DNA of 64,000 nt from positions 256,141-320,140 of the forward strand of contig SJOL01009412.1 in assembly GCA_004794785.1 (NCBI GenBank), read 5' to 3'. A program made the position numbers and the translations under genes. Below are positions 11,601-20,584 of this stretch, one piece after another (within the stretch, counting starts at the first letter, position 1; each line of letters opens with the position of its first letter). This stretch comes from Opisthorchis felineus (taxonomy: Eukaryota; Platyhelminthes; Trematoda; Opisthorchiida; Opisthorchiidae). A model generated the notes under the pieces. The model had not been told where the DNA came from. It did not search any database and worked only from the letters and a program-made list of their open reading frames with translations.

Positions 11601-12990
11601 CTGTCGAAGAGATTTCAGCAACCTTATGAGAAGTGTGTTAAGTCTTTCAGGTCCTGTTCTGCGGGCTAGCCGGAACAGATTCCGTGGGTTCAAAGCAGCG
11701 CTAGCTTTGGATGGGATAGTAAGACGAACGCTGGAAGGTCTTCAAAACCCTGGTGTTCAAACAGCTGCTGACAAAAACCTTGCCGACCTGGAATATACGG
11801 ACGACATCGATCTCGTCTTCGGAGAAAAGGAGCCGCAGGTGTTTTTGGATGACTAAACAAAGTCAACCCACGCCCTTGGATACGCACTTTGGATCCACAA
11901 AGTGTAACGCCATGCTCCTGGATATGCAGTCACTGAACACACCACTTACAATCCAGGGAGAGGCACTCGAAGTTGTGGAGCGTTTTACCTATCCTGGAAG
12001 TTGTATTAGTTCCAACTGTAGTGCGACAGATGAGGTCAATGCGGGTATCTCTAAGACTCGGGTCGCGTTTGCTAATTTGAGATACATATGGCGACAAGTC
12101 GGCGCATCCCTAAATCTTAAGGGACGTCTCTATCAGGCCACAGTACGGGTTGTTTTCTTGTACGGCTGTGAGAGGCGGCCTCTGTGAGCAGCTGAACTGA
12201 AACGTCTTCGGATCTTCGACAACTGTTGTCTCGTGTAAGCTGGTGTCGGCAAATCCAACCAAAACGAGTGTTTGGTTATGCAACAGACTTCAATCGAAGA
12301 ATGCGTCCAGCACCAAAAGCTACGGGGGCTAGGCCATGTACTGTGAACGCCGAATCATCGTTTGGCGAAAAGAGTACTGCTTTTCGTGCCCAATTCAGAG
12401 TGGTCCAAGTAGAGAGGTGGTCAACTTTTGACCTAGACGGGGGTATGAAAGAGATTATAAAACGTCTGCGTGCTATCGATGCGACTTGCCTTCCAGGATG
12501 GGGACCGCGTGACCCCCCTACGCTTGGTTGGAGAGGCTGAAAGATATGGCTACTAATCTATGTCAATGGCGTTCTTGATGTACGTTTCTATCCAGATTGC
12601 CTGAATGGGCATCTGGAAGTGTAGGCACCTCGGAATGATTGTGGTGGACTAGCACTAAGTCCCTTTGCCATCCAATTGTATCCTTTTCTCTACAATAAGG
12701 CTTTCAAATAAATTATGATTGTATGGCAGCGAAGCACCAGTGTTGAAAAGAAAGCAAAAACAGAAAACCAAATAGACGGCTTTCAAGGAACTCGCCTGTT
12801 CTATACTTTCTTCGCTGTCCACCGATAAGTGTAGAACATTCGGAGCATCCAGCATAGCTTCGAATGCGTGTACATAGTGACTGTCCTTAGAAGAGCTGGC
12901 AAAACGGCTTATGACTGAGCTGAGTGATTGGGCTGAATGACGCAATAAAGTGCGGCGAATACTGAAAGCCAGTGAGCCAGGAAAAGGCAT
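2346..12990 (-). CDS. PPM1K: PPM1K-like mitochondrial PP2C protein phosphatase, four-exon gene model
   Basis: The model joins 12990-12796, 8844-8505, 6022-5664 and 2618-2346 on the minus strand. It gives 1167 nt, or 388 residues plus a TGA stop, close to the 372 residues of human PPM1K. Phases agree at each junction (0, 1, 0). The PP2C signature runs in order: NED at 89-91, DGHGG at 109-113, GTTAT at 186-190, VGDSR at 205-209, NGRLGMTRS at 269-277, SDG at 311-313, and DDN at 350-352 followed by IPFGSWG. The metal-binding aspartates D91, D109, D312 and D351 are all present, so the enzyme looks catalytically competent. In animals this family dephosphorylates the E1-alpha subunit of branched-chain ketoacid dehydrogenase in the mitochondrial matrix. 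The subfamily is assigned from the stretch GKLIPRIDLEHVG just before the catalytic core and from the C-terminal IPFGSWGK. Orthology and substrate are inferred. The three catalytic exons are firm; the first exon is the uncertain part. Confidence 0.85.
3650..3830 (-). repeat. tRNA-derived SINE copy
   Basis: In minus-strand sense this reads a degenerate tRNA-like head (box B region TCGTTCGAACAC), a body including AACCGAAAGGTCC and CTTCGTGCCTCC, and the tail CACCGAAAGGGTGCCAC shared with the other copies. It is diverged and contains a small internal change of the middle section. Confidence 0.75.
4295..4480 (+). repeat. Foldback-family repeat arm
   Basis: It shares the ordered blocks GGAAGACTC, GAATGTGCTGCACAAAGGTC, CAGTACGATATTCCAAATATC and CAGCAATCTTATAAGTAGTG with the copies at 11190 and 47575. 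No coding capacity. Confidence 0.6.
5471..5612 (-). repeat. tRNA-derived SINE copy with AT-rich trinucleotide tail
   Basis: Read on the minus strand it has a degenerate head, the GACCGGAACGTC block, CAGTATCTCAG and GGTGGCATGGCAGCTGGGCACCG, then an (ATT)n-type tail corresponding to 5450-5470. It is shorter than the other copies because the Cys-box middle is deleted. Confidence 0.75.
5664..6022 (-). CDS. PPM1K: PP2C gene, catalytic exon (motifs 5-8)
   Basis: The exon is 359 nt. The acceptor is TTTTTTCGCATTTAG|CT (AG at 6024-6023); the two leading bases complete an Ala codon begun by the previous exon. The donor is ATGAAG|GTGAGG (GT at 5663-5662), phase 0. The peptide includes WAGTTATVVLL, VVVGHVGDSRALF, LTTNHDP, RIKKCGG and NGRLGMTRSLGD, which follow the PPM1K order closely. 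Compared with vertebrate PPM1K there is an insertion of roughly 15 residues, TVLLNDICTDDDGRG, between NHDP and the RIKKCGG motif. This is a surface-loop position, where PP2C lineages often differ. Confidence 0.93.
6023..8504 (-). other. PP2C intron 2 (2.5 kb)
   Basis: This is a GT-AG intron between the two central catalytic exons, phase 1. Nothing recognisable was seen inside it; short open frames have no family resemblance. Confidence 0.85.
8505..8844 (-). CDS. PPM1K: PP2C gene, catalytic exon (motifs 1-2)
   Basis: The exon is 340 nt and encodes residues 66-178 plus one base. The acceptor is a long pyrimidine-rich run ending ACACAG|GGA (AG at 8846-8845) and the donor is CTACAG|GTGTGT (GT at 8504-8503). 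The open frame continues upstream of the acceptor to a TAG, but that part reads like an intronic pyrimidine tract, and its first potential start is only a GTG. The encoded peptide starts GKLIPRIDLEHVG and carries RREQNEDR, LLFGVFDGHGG and a helix-rich stretch ending HFYHYAT. These contain the first two metal-binding aspartates (D91, D109) and match the start of the catalytic core of PPM1K-type PP2C. Confidence 0.9.
8910..11189. other. No gene recognised
   Basis: This stretch lies within the proposed PP2C intron 1. No domain, RNA gene or repeat family was identified; open frames are below 85 codons on both strands. Confidence 0.5.
11190..11640 (+). repeat. Foldback (inverted-repeat) element
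   Basis: The block 11350-11420, which ends in CCCACGACCGG...GCTCGGGGCT, is inverted at 11574-11640, starting AGCCCC..GGGCGAAACCGG. The arms are about 70 bp, imperfect, and separated by 150 bp. The left arm is extended by AATACACTCATTTGCAT and TACGATATTCGAAATATC, both seen in other copies. The segment near 11470-11520 repeats in direct orientation the CTCATTTGCA...GAGACTCAACTGAATCC block at 11195-11245. It is probably a non-autonomous foldback or MITE-like element. Confidence 0.65.
11641..12755 (+). pseudogene. RTE-like non-LTR retrotransposon, RT C-terminal half and 3' end, decayed
   Basis: One frame reads DGIVRRTLEGLQNPGVQ then LADLEYTDDIDLVF, where YTDD stands for the RT catalytic YxDD box. 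After a frame change the next reads VVERFTYPGSCISSN, RLYQATVRVVFLYGCE and ELKRLRIFD, the typical C-terminal signature of trematode RTE-like reverse transcriptases. Stops and frameshifts break it. The 3' end (12490-12755) is shared with 17545-17820. It lies in PP2C intron 1, antisense to the gene, and its end is about 40 bp from the proposed exon 1 donor. Confidence 0.85.
12796..12990 (-). CDS. PPM1K: PP2C gene, putative exon 1 (mitochondrial presequence)
   Basis: The ATG at 12990-12988 is the first after an in-frame TAA about 36 nt upstream. It opens 65 codons beginning MPFPGSLAFSIRRTLLRHSA, followed by a Ser/Arg-rich stretch ending near RFASSS. Up to that point the segment is rich in Arg, Ser, Leu and Ala and has no acidic residue, as expected for a mitochondrial import signal. 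The exon is on the same strand and lies upstream of the catalytic exons. It is proposed to end after ATAGAACAG at a GC-type donor, CAG|GCGAGT (12795-12794). That leaves phase 0, matching the phase-0 acceptor at 8844. No GT donor in the right phase was found nearby. An extra small exon between 12796 and 8844 is possible, because the WDNFG-like segment of vertebrate PPM1K was not located. Confidence 0.5.
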
Positions 12991-13036
12991 ATGTCGTGCT
13001 CCGTGTTGTGTGGACAAACACGGTGGTTACAAAAGC

Positions 13037-13070
13037 ACTGAAATGCGAAATGAAAATAACGTGGCATTGT
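13037..13070 (-). promoter_or_regulatory. Candidate splice or trans-splice acceptor upstream of PP2C start
   Basis: On the minus strand, TTATTTTCATTTCGCATTTCAG|TGC places a good acceptor (AG at 13039-13038) 47 nt before the ATG at 12990. It could end a 5'UTR intron. Flatworms also use spliced-leader trans-splicing, so it could be a trans-splice site. The sequence alone cannot decide between these. Confidence 0.3.
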
Positions 13071-13139
13071 GAACCAGTGCAACTGAATAGAACCAAAGCG
13101 TGGTGCCAACACTGAGGTTCCCACATATTAGAACGGTTA

Positions 13140-15600
13140 AAAAGAGGAAACAGTGGCGATCGTGCCAGATAACCACGAAGAAACTACATAACTTCTATGA
13201 AAGCCAATGGCTCACGGAAGATCTAACGGCAATCAACAAGAAAGGGTCCCCGTAAATGTATATTGCAAGATTGTTTCCTGTAGTAAAACCCAAAATTCAA
13301 GCTGTTTAAGCATTCTCAGAAACGAGTGTCGAAATGCTGTTTGGTCGCTGGGATCTTGTAAAAATAGCTGCAATCTCACGCCAAGAGGACGCCGTATTTT
13401 CTCCAGGAGGTTTCCACTCGGTTCGGTGGCGTGACGGTTGTTACGAGGTGGGGCTGAAGGTAGGCTTCTTGGGAGACAGCCAGAAGATGATAATCGAAAA
13501 CCAAGCCTTAATCGCCTTCAGGATAGAGTGCACATGCTGACATGGGATAGTAAGAAATTGATAGTGCTAGGTAGAGTGAAAATGGTAATTACCCTAGGAT
13601 ATTCACTCTGGGCGAGAAGTTTTCTCGGGGATAACCCGTTTGATGAAAACCAGGAAGGGTCCTGAATGTGGAAAATATAATACATATTTGGAGCTCCAAG
13701 AAAAAGTTACGGGAGTGTTCAATGGGTGTGAGTGATGAATGGGTAGCAGTCGGTTGATATGAATGGACCCATCGCTGCTTATGAAGAATTCCGGTTGCAC
13801 TATAGTTAAAGTGGAATACTTGGGATACTTGGAATACTTGAATATCGTTCGGTAATTGCGGTCATCCTAATGGGTTCGGACCGCGACTCTAATCTTGAAG
13901 ATACAGACAAATATACGTCAGTGGGTAATTTAGGAATTAGGATCTGGTACGCTCAGTCTAGGAGCCAATTGTCACAGCTGAATGTTTTCTCCCCTACTAG
14001 TTGCAGGCCGCAAATCTGCGTACACCCCATTACACTTGACAAGTTGCACGTCACCAACCAATGTAACGCATGACAAGAATGCCATGGTGTAATCTTCGAG
14101 TAGGTGTTGATGATTCGTTTTACGTCGCTGACTGGGTTTCATTTCACGAGGACTTCCCTCTTTTCTACTCACATAAATTGTCGTGAAGTCTCTTGTCTTC
14201 TCACAATCCGTTTCACAGTTATTAAACTGCGTGTGCACTATAAATATTTTATGAATATACCCAGACGGCTGTATCAGTCTGATAGTTCGAAAAACAAGTG
14301 TCATACAACGGTGTCTAGGGAATGTGGAGCTCACACATTGCATATTCCCACCGCCGGCGAGGCATCCACCACATCAACCTCTGTGCACATGTTCATCAGC
14401 TCAACGCACTACAACACTACCTGTGTCTTGCTTATCGAACGACCCACGTTATACTAACGATCCGGCGCGGGAGTAATGCACCAGAAATGGGCTTCCTGTC
14501 GTACAGCGACAACCGACCATGAGGAATTGCGCTAGTCGCTGTGGACAATAAGAAGAGGACGGAATACAGTCTGCGGTAGCCAACTAAGTTCATCACGGCA
14601 GTCAGCAGTCTCACGTTGCAAGCTCTCTAATTCATTTTTTCTGCATCCTGGTGTCCATTCATACTTGGCGCCATTCCTTCATGTTGTGCCTCAAGGCACA
14701 ATTGAGCGTGCTTCCTTGTCTTATCTAAGTAGACGCTAGATGTCCTCTTGCTTTTGGTTTCTGCCAACACAATCGACATCCACCAATAACTACCCGCTTT
14801 GTGTAAGTAAGTATGAAAACTCAACTTTTCCGCACGGCAGTCCAACGGCTAGTTGGTTTCCCACCATGGTTCGTTCTCTCTCTAACCACATTCTCTAGGG
14901 CTTTCTGTCGCAGCTGACCCAGCTGGTTTAAGCATAATTGAAACCATACATCCCTCCTAAATATATTTGCCCCAATTGAATCTTTCCGGTTTTTCTCATC
15001 GAACCGCTACTGTCACGTGTCACATACGAAGCTTTTGGTCGTGTATCTCTCCCGGCGGGATACTTGCCGTTTTAACACGTATCGCCCTGAAGGCGCACCC
15101 AACAGGAAAACTTCCCAGCGATATGACAAATATCTTTCATAATGCCTAATTCAGGCCCTCAAGCTGACAGTTGCCCTGCAGACGTTCGACAAGTCACCAT
15201 CCCTTACGAACGGAAAGAATGACTAAGCTCAACGGACAGAAGATAAGTCTCTGTAATAAAGAATGCAGGCAGTGTTTAACGTGGAAGTTCGCAAACACAG
15301 TTTATGATTGTTCAAGTTATATCACGCATGGAAAGGCAAACAGAAAACGCGAATATTCATCAATGGCTATAAAGAGGTATTAGTTGCGAGTGGCCAGTGG
15401 AATAGGCATTTTAAAATTTACACCAAGATGTTTAGGCGATTGAGTAGCCTCCATAATCTCCAAACTGACTAGATGAGTCCCATCACCAACTTGTAGCGAG
15501 CATCACGTGTGCTCGTCTGGTCTCCTACATTGAACGTGGTTGGTGGAAATTGGGACATCCCGGGAAGGAGCACTGATGGACCAGAATGAGGTCGTCTGCT
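13140..15600. other. No gene recognised upstream of PP2C
   Basis: About 2.4 kb that may contain the PP2C promoter and 5' exon. Open frames on both strands at 13970-14460 (117-123 codons) overlap each other antisense and have no recognisable motif. Confidence 0.5.
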
Positions 15601-15610
15601 GCCATGCGGT

Positions 15611-15812
15611 AAGTGAGATGGCTGGGGGCCAAGACGCAAATTTAATGACCGGAAGGTCAGTGGTTCGAACCCGACCTCTGCATTTCGACTTCCCCTGTCT
15701 AGGCTTGGGCAAGCTGGCGGTATCCCAGCCCTCGTGCTTCCTTCGGGTGGCATGGCAGTTGGGCACCGAAAGGGTGCTACAGCTGAACGATTATTTTTCA
15801 TTTTTTTATTTC
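15611..15812 (+). repeat. tRNA-derived SINE copy
   Basis: Head GAGATGGCTGGGGGCCAAGA (box A degraded), CGGAAGGTCAGTGGTTCGAACCC (box B intact), conserved body CCTGTCTAGGCTTGGGCAA and CTTCCTTCGGGTGGCATGGC, tail CACCGAAAGGGTGCTACAGC and a T-rich 3' end. Confidence 0.88.
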
Positions 15813-16074
15813 TCCCCACAGTTTCAGGTCCTCGACAAACGTTCGGTTCAGTTCAGTTCAGTTTATCAGTTATAAACCATGCGCCAAGGGTACGTTGGTT
15901 CCAGTTACTATGGTTTTGGTTACCGGGACATGGGAGACTGGGAGAGATATAACAAAGCATCGGGGTCGATGGCATAGTCAGTTAGTACGTACTGAACCAG
16001 CCTAGTCATTTGAAGGAACAGGAAACTAAGCAGCTACGCATTGAATACGATAGCTTTGTCAGTAAACGTTATCC

Positions 16075-17085
16075 ATACGAAGGTGATGTTGGAAGATCAA
16101 TCACTAACGTATGGGGTGAATAGGAGGGGACCGAGTACCGGTTCTCTCAGTAACCCAATGTAGTTGCCCTCCAGGACGAGTGTCCCATTCACGCGTACTG
16201 CTACTGTCGACCGCGCACGAGGTCGTCAATCCAGTCTTGAAAGTGGCCATTGATCCCATATCTTTTAAGGCAGCGTAGCAAGCACACGTGACTGCTTTGA
16301 TCGAAGGCTTTAGCAAAGTCGAAGAGTAACACATCCATAAGATGTCGACGTTCTGGTGCCTCTGTCCAAGACTCGTGGGTGACGATCAAGTTAGTGACGC
16401 AAGAATGCACGTCTATAAATCCATGCTAATCAGACCAAAGAATTTGTCGGTAAACGTGGGTCCCAATTTTCTTACTGACGACTTTCTAGAGCAATCTGGA
16501 CATGACTGACATTTAGCATGCCGGGCGATAGTTTTACGAATTGGTTCTAGCTCTCTCCTTCTGAAAAAGGCGAGCTATCGAGGCTCTGAGTATGGGAGCT
16601 AGTTCTCTTAGGAACCGGGGCAGAACCTCATCTCTTCCTAGTGATTTATGGACGCAGGCGCTCGACGTCCTGCGCCTGCAGAACCGAACAGGTTGTACCA
16701 GGTGATGCACCATAGATGAGATATTCCCACTAGCACAGGCGTCACCAAACAACCCTGCTCCTGGTGCATCCCCTGCAACAGTCACAGTATAGTTTATCCG
16801 TTATCTGAAGCCCGCGATCGACATACGCTCACATCTTGCGTGGAGTACTTCCACATGACTGCAAGAGACGTCCCATAGAGAGAGATCTTGCATTTCTTTA
16901 AGGTTATGGTGGGATTCCAAGCTAGTTGGTCAGAAGAGAAAGACTTCGAGAGACGGTTTCGTTTCAGCATCGACCTTCCTTGTCTACCCATTGTGGCTGT
17001 TGATGATTTCTTTACTGGCACGTGTTTAGAGCAAACGACATGTAGAGTGGCGGCAATGGACCCCGTTCCTGAACCGGATCAATGA
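16075..17085 (-). pseudogene. CR1-like non-LTR retrotransposon reverse transcriptase, decayed
   Basis: Minus-strand peptides in order: GRDEVLPRFLRELAPIL, VVSKKIGTHVYRQILWSD, HSCVTNLIVTHESWTEA, MDVLLFDFAKAFDQSSHV and LLRCLKRYGINGHFQDWIDD, then LREPVLGPLLFTPYVSD after frame changes. The FDFAKAFD block is RT motif A and the last block is the QGSVLGPLLF-type motif. Stops and frameshifts make it non-functional. The 5' part (16800-17085) is only tentatively included. Confidence 0.85.
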
Positions 17086-17544
17086 CTTCCGAAATGGATC
17101 AACACAAAGCTTGAGCCGCCCGTCGCAGTACTACAAAACCGGTATTTTTAAGGGTTTGAGGTTAGTATGGCATTGGATGGAATCGACTGGTGATGCCGTA
17201 TTAGAACATCAATAGCGGCATGACGCTAGTCCGTATCGGAAGAGAGACATCAACATCGTCTATCAACTTTGATGTCTTAGCCTTCAGTTTTTTGTCCACC
17301 AATGTCTCGGGGATGAGGTCGACGAATTCGTAACGAGGTAAGTAGAAAGCAGGCGTTCAGTTGTGCAGCAGGTTCATCCCGCACTATTAGCTGCCGTGAC
17401 CAAACCAAGTGTAATGCATGCCAAACTATCAGTGACCGAGAAGTGCTATCCTACGTGCCTCCTTCGGAAAGGCGCAAACTACAAAATAGATAATGCGTAA
17501 TATGGCGTGAAAGATATTACGAAGAGTTTGGGTGTTGTTCGTGA

Positions 17545-17830
17545 GGCCTGCCTTCCAGGATGAGGACCCAGTGACCGTCTGTGCTTGGCTTGTGGCGTTA
17601 CAAGAAATGGTGTCCAACTGGTGTGTCATTTTCTTTCCAGATTGTCTCATTGAGTGTTTGGAGGCGCAGGCACTTCAGAATGCTTGTGGTATGATGGCAG
17701 CAGTCCCCCTCCCAATCCAGCCTTTTCTGTCTTTTTTCTTTTTGGGACTTTAAATGTCACTAAGTAACTTTTTGGTTGTGGGGCAGTGAGGCATCAGTGT
17801 AAATTCTGATGTTAGTCTTTGATAAGGATG
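17545..17830 (+). repeat. RTE-like element 3' terminal fragment
   Basis: It shares GCCTTCCAGGATG..GACC, TCCAGATTG, TGAATG/TGAGTG, a pyrimidine-rich stretch and GGGCAGTGAGGCATCAGTGT with 12490-12755, the 3' end of the RTE copy there. It has no intact coding frame. Confidence 0.7.
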
Positions 17831-17889
17831 ACGATGAAGTTACCCATCATATTGCAACTAGAGTTGCCTAAATCAGCCACCTTAACGTG

Positions 17890-19420
17890 GTGGCTGCTTT
17901 TCAATGATCCCACGGGCTACAACGGCCGGAATTTCGTTCCACAAGGTGCAACCATGCCAAGAGGGCCAAAGGGGAGCGGTCAGACCGAGAGCAGCGAGAC
18001 ACCGTACCACGAGTAATCGTAATACGAGGTAGTCTGGGGGTAGAGTTGTACTGTTCTCTGTGATGGGTGTGAAGGCAGTAAGGTGTTTCCCCCAGGTGAC
18101 CAGCATGTCCATATTCACAGCAGCAGCAGCAATTCTGTCTTCCTCCAAGGAAGGATGGGTTAGAAAAGGTCGGCCCTAAAAACCGCATATTCCGATCGCC
18201 CAACGGTTGACCGTGACCTCCGGCGCATCATTCACTACCGTCGAAATACTTTTGAAACCAGTCTGTTCAAAACGCACATGCTGTGCACAGCCACGTCACG
18301 AGTAAGACAGTAATGCCTTACCCCTAAGCCCTCGGGTTAGGCCAACCCTGTGCAGCCGAGCAAGTCAGACTACTGAGTCATCAGCTCCAGGCAGGGTACC
18401 CAAAGAAAACCCTACTATCCGCTGCCTCATGGGTCAGACTTCTGAGTTAGAGGTTAGGGGCAGGGTACCCGAACAAAACCCTACATCCTCCTACTGCCTT
18501 GTTGGTCAGACTTTTGAGTCAAAGGCTCAAGGTGAGGCACTCCATCCAAACCAACTTCCTCGGCCTGGGCAACTGGGAGGTATCATTTCCCCGCAAAGTT
18601 CTATGTCCACCGATATTCCTCCCCAGGCCTTTCCCATCACACAAGCAAACCCTACTGGGTCAGTTCTCTGACCGATGGGCCCAATTCTCCCCGCTGCTTA
18701 TCAACAATAAACAGAATAACACCTTGGTTAATCCACGAGGCGCTTTCTACATACGAGATTTAAACGTCCGTACTCTATGTCAAACTGCAACACAGGCAAT
18801 GCTCACTGAGACCTCACACCGCTTAAAATTGATGCATGTTGTGTCTCAGCAACATGCATACAAGACCCAAGCGTGGTCATACATCTCAAAACGCCAAGGA
18901 CGAACTCGGCTGTTTCACATCTCTCCCCTCGTGTGTCCAGAAGCGATAACTTGTGGAATATATGGCCTGGTATTCGCACTCTGCCCCAGAGCTGAGTTCG
19001 CTTTGCTGGATTGGATTCCAGTGAACGGTCTTCTTTGCACCGTCCAGTTATCCAGCTCAATCAAGCTTAATATCTCTCGACATAAAAAAGGTGCCTGATT
19101 GTAGTGTCGACGTATGCTCCGACGGACTGCAGTTCTGACACTTAAGAGGATGCTTTCCATTGAGAGTTATCCGGCCTCATTCGTCAAACAAGAAGCATTG
19201 ACATTCTGATCCTTGTGGGCGATATGAATGCCTAAGTTGGTAGCCTGAGCTCCTTGGAATCACAGTTGGGTGGTCGATTCGGAGTCGATGCTCGTCACAT
19301 AGACAACTTTTTCTGGCCTGCACGAACTTCCAGCATAAATGTTCGTACCTGGCGGCCACCAACTGCAAACCAACCATGGATCCAGTTCAGTCACGTGGCC
19401 ATCAGTCACCTGTGGAAATC
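17890..19420 (+). pseudogene. RTE-like element 5' region and endonuclease remnant
   Basis: 18030-18260 and 18430-18680 are matched in the same order by 27150-27370 and 27485-27770, so this is one repeat. From about 18745 the plus strand reads RDLNVRTLCQTATQAML, CPRAEFALLDWIPVNGLLC, then VGDMNA and SLESQLGGRFGVDARHIDN. These are the landmarks of the AP-endonuclease domain of trematode RTE-like elements. Multiple stops and frame breaks. A ~70 bp sub-repeat occurs at 18360-18505. Confidence 0.8.
18360..18560 (+). repeat. Short tandem sub-repeat, about 70 bp units
   Basis: The motif GTCAGACT(A/T)CTGAGT...CAGGGTACCC(A/G)AA(G/C)AAAACCCTAC occurs twice, and a third unit begins GTCAGACTTTTGAGTCAAAGGCTC. 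It lies at the 5' side of the RTE-like remnant. Confidence 0.6.
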
Positions 19421-19492
19421 CACAATTCAAGATTGCCGTTGCTCCTGGGGCACACAACTTGATGGCTTTGTGGTTGGCATGGCAGCTAGGCA

Positions 19493-19700
19493 CCGAGATA
19501 GCTCAGTGGTTATAGCGCGAATTTACTGACCCGAAGGTCCGTGATTCGAACCCGACCTCTGCCTCTCGACTTTACCTGTCTAGGCTTGGGCAACCTGGCA
19601 GTATCCCAGTCCTCGTGCTTCCTTCGGGTGGCATGGTAGATAGGCGCCGAAAGGGTGTTACAACTGAACAAGGCGGCGAAATGGTGCTACAGCTGGAAGG
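19493..19700 (+). repeat. tRNA-derived SINE copy with fused and duplicated tail
   Basis: Box A TAGCTCAGTGG (19499-19509) and box B GATTCGAACCC are followed by the standard body. Immediately upstream, 19465-19494 (GTGGTTGGCATGGCAGCTAGGCACCGA) is the tail of another copy. Downstream the tail motif is repeated (GCGCCGAAAGGGTGTTACAAC, then GGCGAAATGGTGCTACAGC). This suggests template jumping or nested insertion. Confidence 0.88.
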
Positions 19701-20215
19701 TTTTTATATCAACCACCGCCTTTAGTGTGCAGCTATCCAACCCAGCTCCCCAAATCGCCGGCGAACGAAACTATTGCAGCTGTAATCACTGTAAGGAAAG
19801 TACGCAAGTACAGCTGATGAGGACGATGATGAGAGTTGTCAGTCAGGTTTCAAAGAAGTTGGACTCAAATTTTGTTTTGGCGCTGATTGGCTCTGGTAGA
19901 GAATAGATACGGCTATCTCATTTATTGGATGATCCACGTCTACAGCAAAGCAGCGCTACCATATTATTCTCACTGTCGTAGGAGTGTGCCGACAGGATGA
20001 ATCAGCTGTCTACAACGTAGTCTACAACTCCGCTGTGTCTGAACACCACCTTATCAATGTTGATCATTTGATGGTTGCCAAAGGAGACTTTACTGCCACC
20101 AGTGTTATTGCTGATCCACATCTCAATCGTAGCAATGATGCCCGGCCCGGGCTGTTCTACCAGCGATATCATCATCATCATCAAGGACAGCAACATCAGT
20201 GTTGGCACTGATGCT

Positions 20216-20340
20216 TCACTGCCGTATGCACTCGTCTAGTTTTCGGATGATGTTCCTGATGTCGGCATACATGATTCTGGTGGCTTGCCTCGTAGCTGCA
20301 GTAAAAGCAGTCGAAGAATCACCCTGAGTTTTGAGGCCAC
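20216..20340 (-). other. Possible coding fragment, unassigned
   Basis: On the minus strand, after a weak acceptor-like TTTTCAG, the frame reads TAATRQATRIMYADIRNIIRKLDE for about 40 codons to a TGA. It looks protein-like but resembles no family I can name. It could be an old transposon ORF or chance. Confidence 0.2.
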
Positions 20341-20584
20341 CTGAAAATTTCCATGGGTGAGGTCAGTTAGACCGTCCTGGAGTCTTTTTAGAAGACTCAA
20401 CTAATGTTCTCATCTCCAGGAATTTCAGGGCTTTGTCTGAAGTACGGTTCTCTCACCAACTTATAGAATCCTTCCAGTTGGCGTTGGATATCGTCAGTCA
20501 GTAACGCAAATCCCCAACATCTGCAGGAGAATCCCTAATCTGATGGGCGCTCTCAGAGAGTGCTCCCCCAATGGTTAGAAATTC

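Larger units (their letters stand above)
8845..12795 (-). other. PP2C intron 1 (4.0 kb, putative GC-AG)
   Basis: The intron runs from the proposed GC donor at 12795-12794 to the AG at 8846-8845. It contains an antisense RTE RT 3' half (11641-12755), a foldback repeat (11190-11640) and, from about 8910 to 11190, unannotated sequence without recognisable coding signal. Confidence 0.5.

Noticed and set aside
13972..14457. Overlapping antisense open frames of 117-123 codons
   Set aside because: Each is open on both strands by chance composition, with no domain, no splice signals and no repeat support.
18360..18560. CRISPR-like repeat spacing
   Set aside because: Units are contiguous, diverged tandem copies with no uniform spacers, in a eukaryotic retroelement.
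20167..20185. Short CAT/ATC tract as a coding poly-His or poly-Asp segment
   Set aside because: It is a simple trinucleotide run with stops around it in all frames.
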